Shown piece after piece: positions 59,101-64,000 of a stretch of 64,000 bases of DNA (positions are counted from its first letter, which is position 1; every line of letters begins with the position of its first letter). The stretch spans positions 19,890,460 to 19,954,459 of the forward strand of contig OX637409.1 of the NCBI GenBank assembly GCA_951799425.1, given 5' to 3'. The notes under the pieces were generated by a model. The model made no database searches. It was not told the DNA's origin and was given only the letters and a program-made list of their open reading frames with translations. The translations under genes and the position numbers were made by a program. Origin of the DNA: Ilex aquifolium (taxonomy: Eukaryota; Streptophyta; Magnoliopsida; Aquifoliales; Aquifoliaceae).

Positions 59101-61626
59101 CTGAAAGCAGAGCTCCACATCGAGCACTTAGCTGAGTCATTCCGAATTCTACAGGAGTACAAAATGAAGCTAAACCCTGCGAAGTGCGCATTCGGGGTCT
59201 CGGCTGGAAAATTTCTGGGCTTTATAGTCAGCAGCAGAGGGATTGAGGCCAATCCAGAAAAGGTTAAAGCAATGGTGGAAATGAAGTCACCATCCAACAC
59301 AAAAGAGGTGCAACGTTTGACAGGCAGGATAGCTGCACTTAGCCGTTTTGTGTCTAGGTCTAGCGATAAATGCCAGCCATTTTTTCAAATCTTGAAGAAG
59401 GCATTCCACTGGGATTCCAAGTGTGAAGAAGCATTCGAAGACCTAAAGAGATATATGAGCTCTCCCCCTGTTCTGGTGAGCCCTCTAGAAGGGGAAATCC
59501 TCACCCTCTACCTAGCAGTTTCAGATTTTTCAACAAGTGCAGCGCTAGTTAGGGAGCGAGACAGAGCTCAGCAACCAGTCTACTACTGTAGCAGAGCTCT
59601 GAGGGGGGCAGAGGAGAGATATCCAAGGATGGAAAAACTCGTTCTAGCTCTGGTTACAACAGCTAGGAGACTTAGACCTTATTTCCAGGCTCATACTGTT
59701 GAGGTTCCAACAGATCAGCCAATGAAGCAAGTACTACACAAGCCGGAGTCCTCAGGGAGGTTGGTTAAATGGGCCGTAGAGCTCAGCGAGTTTGATATCA
59801 GGTACAAGCCAAGAACTGCCATCAAAGGGCAAATTTTGGCAGATTTTATTGCAGAATTCACAGCAGCAGCGCCTATGGAAACCACGGATTTAGTACCGGA
59901 CCTTCCCATATGGAAGCTTTCAGTGGATGGAGCCGCCAATGCTCAGGGAAGCGGTGCAGGAATGATCCTGACCTCCCCAGAAGGAATAGACGTCGAATAT
60001 GCCCTCAGATTTGGGTTCAAAGCTTCAAATAATGAGGCAGAATATGAAGCCGTCATCGCTGGGCTTAATCTTGCCTATTCTATGGAAGCAGAGCAGCTGG
60101 AGATCTGCAGTGATTCTCAACTGGTGGTGAAGCAGATAGAAGAGTGTTACGAGGCAAGAGGCGAGAAGATGGTCCTGTACCTCAAAAAGGTACGAGAACT
60201 AATGAAACAGTTTGTGCAGGTTAAGGTCAGACACGTGCCTAGAGTGGAGAACTCACGAGCAGATGCTCTGGCAAGGTTAGCAACTGCCTCACAAGAGGAT
60301 TTGGATAGGCTAATTCCAGTAGAGCACCTTCCAAAGCCCTCGGTAAGCATTGAAGAAGAGGAAATTCTGTCAATTGAAGCTCAGCCGAGCTGGATGGACC
60401 CCATCGTAGAGTACCTTCAGAATGGAACTTTGCCAAATAGTGCCAAGGAGGCATCCAAGCTAAGGGCCAGGTCAGCCAGATTTTCCCTGATGCAAGGGAA
60501 ACTGTACAAGCATGGATTTTCAATGCCTCTCCTTAAGTGCGTAGGAGACGAAGATGCTAACTACATACTCAGAGAAGTACATGAGGGGATATGTGGCAAC
60601 CACATAGGAGCTCGGGCCTTGGCAGGAAAAGTACTGAGGCAAGGATATTATTGGCCCACCATGTTCAAAAGCGCCACCGACTTAGTAAGAAAATGCAAAA
60701 CTTGCCAAGAGCATGCTAATATGTCCCACTGTCCTCCCGAGTTCCTAACCTCGGTGGTAAGCCCATGGCCTTTTCAGCAGTGGGGGCTAGACATTCTGGG
60801 ACCCCTACCCACCGGTGTGGGGCAGTGCAAGTTTGCCGTCGTAGGTGTGGATTACTTTACTAAATGGGCAGAGGTCGAACCTTTGGCAACGATCACAGAG
60901 CAAAAAGTTCAAAACTTCGTTTGGAAGTCGATAGTTTGCAGGTTTGGAGTTCCCAGAGCGTTCGTATCTGACAATGGAAAGCAGTTTGATAATTCAAAGT
61001 TCAAAAGTTTTTGTGCCGAGCTCGGAATCAAGAACTATTTCTCAACTCCTGCCCATCCCCAGTCTAATGGGCAGGCGGAGGTCACAATAAGAACCATAAA
61101 GTCAGCTTTGAAGACCAAGCTAGAAAACCTGAAAGGCAAATGGGTGGAGTACATTCCGGAGGTATTGTGGGCCTACAGGACCACCGCCAGATCTGCGACT
61201 CAGGAAACCCCCTTTGCTTTGGCCTTTGGGACCGAGGCAGTGGCCCCAGTGGAGATAGGGCTCCAATCACCAAGGGTGGAGTTTGCAGATCCCGAGCACA
61301 ATGATGAGTCTCTCTTGCTAAACCTCGATCTCTTGGATGAAAAGAGGGACAGAGCTCTGCACCGTGTCCGTACTTACCAAAGGAAAACGGCAAGGTACTA
61401 TGACAGGAGGGTAAGACACAGAAGTTTCAAGGTTGGAGATTTGGTACTTAGGAGGCTTCTGCTTGCGAGAAAGGATCCCACGCATGGGAAATTGGGACCC
61501 AATTGGGAAGGGCCCTATATCGTGTCAAAGATAATCAGACCAGGGAATTACGAGTTGCAAACAGAGGAAGGAAAGGTTCTACCTCACTCGTGGAATGCCG
61601 AGCACCTTAAGAAGTTTTTTCAGTAA
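56155..61626 (+). CDS. Gag-pol polyprotein of the Tat retrotransposon, 1823 aa
   Basis: Single open frame encoding the capsid and replication enzymes of the element. Order by residue: N-terminal coiled coil (about 35-62); Gag capsid domain (about 185-325, NWFHRLPPASI); Arg/Ser-rich RS-like tract (about 367-409); zinc-knuckle-like CDYHRDHGHHTDDC (about 463-476); aspartic protease with DNGSS (about 605); reverse transcriptase (about 830-1010) with YIDDM (about 973); RNase H (about 1110-1230); a second RNase H of the plant archaeal-like type (about 1255-1380, SVDGAANAQGSGAG, NNEAEYEAV, DSQLVVKQI); integrase with an HHCC finger (about 1468-1520) and DDE core (GLDILG near 1544, SDNGKQF near 1605, HPQSNGQAE near 1634); a C-terminal tail without an obvious chromodomain. 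Dual RNase H is known for the Tat lineage. The frame appears whole. Confidence 0.93.
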   Translation: MVITRNMSRSQTNLPRMQDQPEAAHGRQPGNIQEANSLINNELEALRLVNQRLLKENEELSKLVQRPQEAPPAHEGQNNPPHREPRYWDPHREVSEGGEGSQARGYVPYVPPDNGPNDEVQSRNDRGERGDFFPYPQDRREQHWEQRFKDFQQELSHMKEAVKSKAPVTMDVLVQQTESPFTTGVLHFPLPPKFRMPQMEVFDGSKDPVDHLNTYKNQMELHGYQDPVRCRAFAITLKDSALNWFHRLPPASISSFKELSIAFVSHFIGARIHRKPSYHLLNVKQGPQENLRTYVQRFNSETLKVDVPDEKFAITAFIAGLGVQSKDLMFSISKNPQASMAEVLAKAEKYINGEEALLSKVVGTSSRKEKEKEEKRRDRSPRKEKGRERSPRRDRDRSPKRRGNVRDRLGPMQPELQPRYGPQRFTPLTAAVSQVLYEVQNEKFLKWPPRMKADPAKRDPTKYCDYHRDHGHHTDDCIQLKKEIEFLIQRGQLRRFIANDNLNRALPPPPPRQQAPAPHQQPLGEIRVISGGFAGGGESSSARKAHLRRIRAEEALEVHAVSKAPRLDTAITFSDADLEGCQYPHDDPLVVRAVVANRTVHRVLIDNGSSADIIFAPAFDRMDIGRQKLEPVSTHLLGFSGERVLPLGSIQLVLTLGDPPCQATTTVKFLVVDAPSAYNILLGRPSLNSIKAIPSAYHLVVKFPTENGIGVVRGDQRVARECYLASVKRKEVENIQLDELDMRDEMETRPMPSEELEPVQLDEKSEHLVYVGSKLNAELKRLLIQFLKENIGVFAWKQEDMEGIDPSVITHKLCVNPTCKPIKQKRRSFAYERQKAINEEVSKLLHAKAIREVHYPTWLANVVLVKKTNGKWRLCIDFTDLNRACPKDSFPLPRIDLIVDATAGHELLSFMDAFSGYNQIGMDPSDQEKTSFVTEQGTYCYQVMPFGLKNAGATYQRLVNKMFQRQIGASMEVYIDDMLVKSLKAELHIEHLAESFRILQEYKMKLNPAKCAFGVSAGKFLGFIVSSRGIEANPEKVKAMVEMKSPSNTKEVQRLTGRIAALSRFVSRSSDKCQPFFQILKKAFHWDSKCEEAFEDLKRYMSSPPVLVSPLEGEILTLYLAVSDFSTSAALVRERDRAQQPVYYCSRALRGAEERYPRMEKLVLALVTTARRLRPYFQAHTVEVPTDQPMKQVLHKPESSGRLVKWAVELSEFDIRYKPRTAIKGQILADFIAEFTAAAPMETTDLVPDLPIWKLSVDGAANAQGSGAGMILTSPEGIDVEYALRFGFKASNNEAEYEAVIAGLNLAYSMEAEQLEICSDSQLVVKQIEECYEARGEKMVLYLKKVRELMKQFVQVKVRHVPRVENSRADALARLATASQEDLDRLIPVEHLPKPSVSIEEEEILSIEAQPSWMDPIVEYLQNGTLPNSAKEASKLRARSARFSLMQGKLYKHGFSMPLLKCVGDEDANYILREVHEGICGNHIGARALAGKVLRQGYYWPTMFKSATDLVRKCKTCQEHANMSHCPPEFLTSVVSPWPFQQWGLDILGPLPTGVGQCKFAVVGVDYFTKWAEVEPLATITEQKVQNFVWKSIVCRFGVPRAFVSDNGKQFDNSKFKSFCAELGIKNYFSTPAHPQSNGQAEVTIRTIKSALKTKLENLKGKWVEYIPEVLWAYRTTARSATQETPFALAFGTEAVAPVEIGLQSPRVEFADPEHNDESLLLNLDLLDEKRDRALHRVRTYQRKTARYYDRRVRHRSFKVGDLVLRRLLLARKDPTHGKLGPNWEGPYIVSKIIRPGNYELQTEEGKVLPHSWNAEHLKKFFQ

Positions 61627-61705
61627 GTGTTACTTGTAATAGAACTACTTTTAAATAAGAAAGAGCAAGCCTTTTATTCACCCTCCAATGGTCTCCAAAG
61701 AAGCA

Positions 61706-62455
61706 AGATGAGCTCTTCAGCTCATAAACAAACGATAAGCTTCAAAGCTTATAAATGCAGGATGAGCTCTTCAGCTCATAAACAAACGATAAGCTTCAAA
61801 GCTTATAAATGCAAGATGAGCTCTTCAGCTCATAAACAAACGATAAGCTTCAAAGCTTATAAATGCAAGATGAGCTCTTCAGCTCATAAACAAACGATAA
61901 GCTTCAAAGCTTATAAATGCAGGATGAGCTCTTCAGCTCATAAACAAACGATAAGCTTCAAAGCTTATAAATGCAGGATGAGCTCTTCAGCTCATAAACA
62001 AACGATAAGCTTCAAAGCTTATAAATGCAAGATGAGCTCTTCAGCTCATAAACAAACGATAAGCTTCAAAGCTTATAAATGCAAGATGAGCTCTTCAGCT
62101 CATAAACAAACGATAAGCTTCAAAGCTTATAAATGCAAGATGAGCTCTTCAGCTCATAAACAAACGATAAGCTTCAAAGCTTATAAATGCAAGATGAGCT
62201 CTTCAGCTCATAAACAAACGATAAGCTTCAAAGCTTATAAATGCAAGATGAGCTCTTCAGCTCATAAACAAAAGATAAGCTTCAAAGCTTATAAATGCAA
62301 GATGAGCTCTTCAGCTCATAAACAAAAGATAAGCTTCAAAGCTTATAAATGCAAGATGAGCTCTTCAGCTCATAAACAAAAGATAAGCTTCAAAGCTCAT
62401 AAAAACCCGATGAGCTCTTCAGCCCATAACAAAAAGAATGGGCTCTTCAGCTCAT
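61706..62455 (+). repeat. 54-bp tandem repeat array, ~13 copies, in the Tat 3' region
   Basis: Near-identical 54-bp units each contain two perfect inverted repeats: ATGAGCTCTTCAGCTCAT and ATAAGCTTCAAAGCTTAT. The last units degenerate (one base change in the three before the end, then a partial copy). Because 54 is divisible by three the array is open as an 18-residue repeat, but a coding role is unlikely. Tandem arrays in the 3' non-coding part of Tat elements are a known source of satellite DNA. Confidence 0.95.
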
Positions 62456-62899
62456 AACTACAGGATAAGCCTCAAAGGCTTATAAACAAAAGACGAGCTC
62501 TTCAGCTCGTACAAAGTTCAAGGCTGAACGCTTCTTGGAGACACCAACAGTCAAGTTCAAGGCTGAACGCTTCTTGGAGACACCAATGGTCCTCCCCCCA
62601 GGACCAGATACCCTTGTGCACTGCCTACACACCCAAAGACCTCGAAAGGTCCAGAACAACAGAGAACACCTATGAGGTCAGATGAGAAGTAAGGTCAGAG
62701 CAGACATGATCTTCTGTTTTCCATCTACGTTCGTGTTTCGAACGAGAAGAGTAAGCTGAAATAACCTAACAGAATTCGAGATGAATGAAAAGTCTGGCAT
62801 TCGAAATATCCGACAGTACAAATATTCAGACAAATACAAAAAGAGTCATAGTCTGATATCGCTTAAGAAAAGAAAGAACGATACAAGGAAACAAAGATC
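62456..62899. other. Tat element 3' non-coding region
   Basis: Contains a direct repeat of AAGTTCAAGGCTGAACGCTT (about 62515 and 62553). No gene seen. Confidence 0.6.
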
Positions 62900-63283
62900 C
62901 TAGTCTTTCTTAAGTTCAGTTTTCAGCTCAGCAATCTCTCCCTTCAGGCTAGCATTCTCTTTCTTCAGCTCATCCCTTTCCTGCTCAGCCTTTTGAAGCG
63001 AGTTAAGGAGCTTCTGACCAATAGAGGTAAGGAAGATGGTGGACAGAGAGTCAGGAGAAGGGGAATCGTCCCTTTTACGCTTCCTCGAACTCGTGACGGT
63101 GTTTCCATCCTTGTCAGAATCCCCATCCTCATCAGAATCAGAGAAAGAGGTCCAGGAAGAGTAAGGAATAGTGGAAAACTCAAACTCAGTAGCCTCAGCC
63201 CCAAGCAAATAGAGGTTTGCGCTCGTCATCAGCTCGGAATAAGTCTTAGACTCCACAAGCAACAACTCGTTGATATTCACCAT
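62900..63283 (-). CDS. Antisense accessory reading frame of the Tat element, downstream part
   Basis: 127-codon frame opposite to gag-pol. It contains an acidic stretch (SDSDEDGDSDKDG), a basic nuclear-signal-like SSRKRKRDD and a C-terminal Leu/Glu/Lys heptad helix (LQKAEQERDELKKENASLKG), so a nuclear coiled-coil protein is plausible. Extra antisense frames are known in Tat elements such as Grande and RIRE2-type. Its relation to the neighbouring antisense frame at 63329-63988 (one gene or two) is not settled here. Confidence 0.5.
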   Translation of the reverse strand: MVNINELLLVESKTYSELMTSANLYLLGAEATEFEFSTIPYSSWTSFSDSDEDGDSDKDGNTVTSSRKRKRDDSPSPDSLSTIFLTSIGQKLLNSLQKAEQERDELKKENASLKGEIAELKTELKKD

Positions 63284-63328
63284 CCCTGGTAAATCCAGGT
63301 CAGGTGGACCTACACAGCAAGGGCATAA

Positions 63329-63988
63329 TCAGAGCATATTTTTAAAAGGAAAGTACTCAAAAGAGCCATGATCGAGCTTACCAATACGAGAGAAGCTCTT
63401 CCAGGACCGAGGAATCCTGGCTTTACGACAGCGATCCTCAGGAGACCTCCAAGCCTCTCCAGAAGCGAAGAAGAAACGCTCAGACCACCCTTCAGGGTTG
63501 GAGGGAAGATCTAGAACCAGAGGGCGTAAATTGAAATCCCTCCAACGGAAGAAACTGAAGCAGGGGGCATCATCTTCCTCAATCTCAAAGAAATACAGGA
63601 ACTCAGAGACAAAGGGGAACCTGCCAAGAGCATGCAAGCGGCAGAACAAGAAAAAGCTTATCATAGCAGCCCATCCTCGTGGAGAGAGGCGAGAAGGGCA
63701 CAGGCCATAATAGGCAAGAACTCGCCCAATGGCCGGATGAATGGGAAGGCGAAGTCCCATGCCCATAGCACCTTCGAAGAAACAGACCTCCCCTCGGGGG
63801 AGGTAATTGCAAGGCTCGTCGGAGGAAGAGACTCGCAAAGGCAAATCAAGATCAGGAAAAAATCGTTTCTTGATGTCCACTAAATCAGAAGATTCAAGTA
63901 TTGAGGGGGACAAATAGCGACGATGCCACTTCCATTTGATTCCAGAGGAGGATCGTTCATGGAACAGAGAAGAAGCAGAGGCAGCCAT
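63329..63988 (-). CDS. Antisense accessory reading frame of the Tat element, upstream part
   Basis: 219-codon frame starting at an ATG near the right edge, opposite to gag-pol. It has globular, aromatic-rich sequence (LRLPIHPAIGRVLAYYGLCP, GWAAMISFFLFCRLHALG, FFEIEEDDAPCFSFFRWRDF) resembling the plant transposon-associated proteins found in Tat elements and in degenerate form through plant genomes. Function is unknown. An own promoter would lie beyond the window edge or in the 3' LTR. Confidence 0.55.
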   Translation of the reverse strand: MAASASSLFHERSSSGIKWKWHRRYLSPSILESSDLVDIKKRFFPDLDLPLRVSSSDEPCNYLPRGEVCFFEGAMGMGLRLPIHPAIGRVLAYYGLCPSRLSPRGWAAMISFFLFCRLHALGRFPFVSEFLYFFEIEEDDAPCFSFFRWRDFNLRPLVLDLPSNPEGWSERFFFASGEAWRSPEDRCRKARIPRSWKSFSRIGKLDHGSFEYFPFKNML

Positions 63989-64000
63989 CGAAAGCGCTGG

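Larger units (their letters stand above)
55377..64000 (+). mobile_element. Tat-lineage Ty3/gypsy LTR retrotransposon, runs off the right edge
   Basis: 5' LTR at 55377-56092, primer-binding-type site TTTGGCGCCGTCTGTGGGAA just after it, one long gag-pol frame, a tandem-repeat array and antisense frames in the long 3' non-coding region. The second, cellular-like RNase H and the extra 3' reading frames place it in the Tat lineage (Retand/RIRE2-like). It is inserted into the caulimovirid; the 5-bp target duplication on this side would be AAAAC (55372-55376). The gag-pol frame looks whole, suggesting recent insertion. The 3' LTR is outside the window, so LTR divergence cannot be judged. Confidence 0.93.

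Noticed and set aside
61627-62457. 276-codon frame with an 18-residue repeat
   Set aside because: Open only because the 54-bp repeat is a multiple of three; it lies in the 3' non-coding part of the Tat element directly after the pol stop.

Overview
This is a plant nuclear window, almost certainly from a eudicot. It holds three intron-style or short host genes spread through AT-rich intergenic DNA packed with transposons. The MLO gene carries the C-terminal D/E-F-x-F signature of clade V, the eudicot powdery-mildew susceptibility clade. No bacterial-type operons, rRNA genes, tRNA genes or CRISPR arrays were seen.

Layout. 1-4.08 kb: the 3' part of an old, broken Ty3/gypsy chromovirus with the start of its LTR. 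4.1-15.7 kb: intergenic DNA with possible unrecognised exons, a three-copy ~240 bp tandem repeat, a non-autonomous hAT element with a perfect 8-bp target duplication, a SINE-like copy, a truncated Helitron copy, two MITEs and a decayed RNase H-like fragment. 15.92-22.61 kb: a 15-exon clade V MLO gene whose 2.3-kb intron 6 holds a MITE and a piece of chloroplast rps11. 22.6-30 kb: repeats, including a Mutator-like element full of ~100-bp internal repeats. 30.12-30.44 kb: intronless SEC61 beta. 30.4-41.3 kb: a Tourist-like MITE, a probable solo LTR, long-TIR elements, a ~1.7 kb tandem duplication and a complete non-autonomous Helitron containing ~1 kb of CCA-type repeats. 41.50-46.08 kb: a six-exon E2 ubiquitin-conjugating enzyme of the UBC19/20 (E2-C) type. 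46.5-52.5 kb: a Mutator-like MITE, a hAT MITE with telomere-like repeats, a LINE ORF1 fragment and a cluster of short repeats. 52.55-55.38 kb: a broken endogenous caulimovirid on the minus strand. 55.38-64 kb: a young-looking Tat-lineage Ty3/gypsy retrotransposon inserted into the caulimovirid, with an LTR, one long open gag-pol frame, a hairpin-forming 54-bp tandem array and antisense reading frames. Its 3' LTR lies beyond the window.

The three host genes are unrelated in function: plasma-membrane MLO, ER translocon SEC61 beta and a cell-cycle E2. They form no pathway together. The main interest is the layering of mobile DNA: a Helitron inside a TIR element, then duplicated with a break in the Helitron's CCA tract; a Tat element inside a virus fossil; plastid DNA inside an intron; and three 15-19 bp insertions with 13-15 bp target duplications that look like retroposed poly(A) tails. 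Exon boundaries come from splice motifs, phase and family homology recalled from memory; no alignment or transcript data were available.
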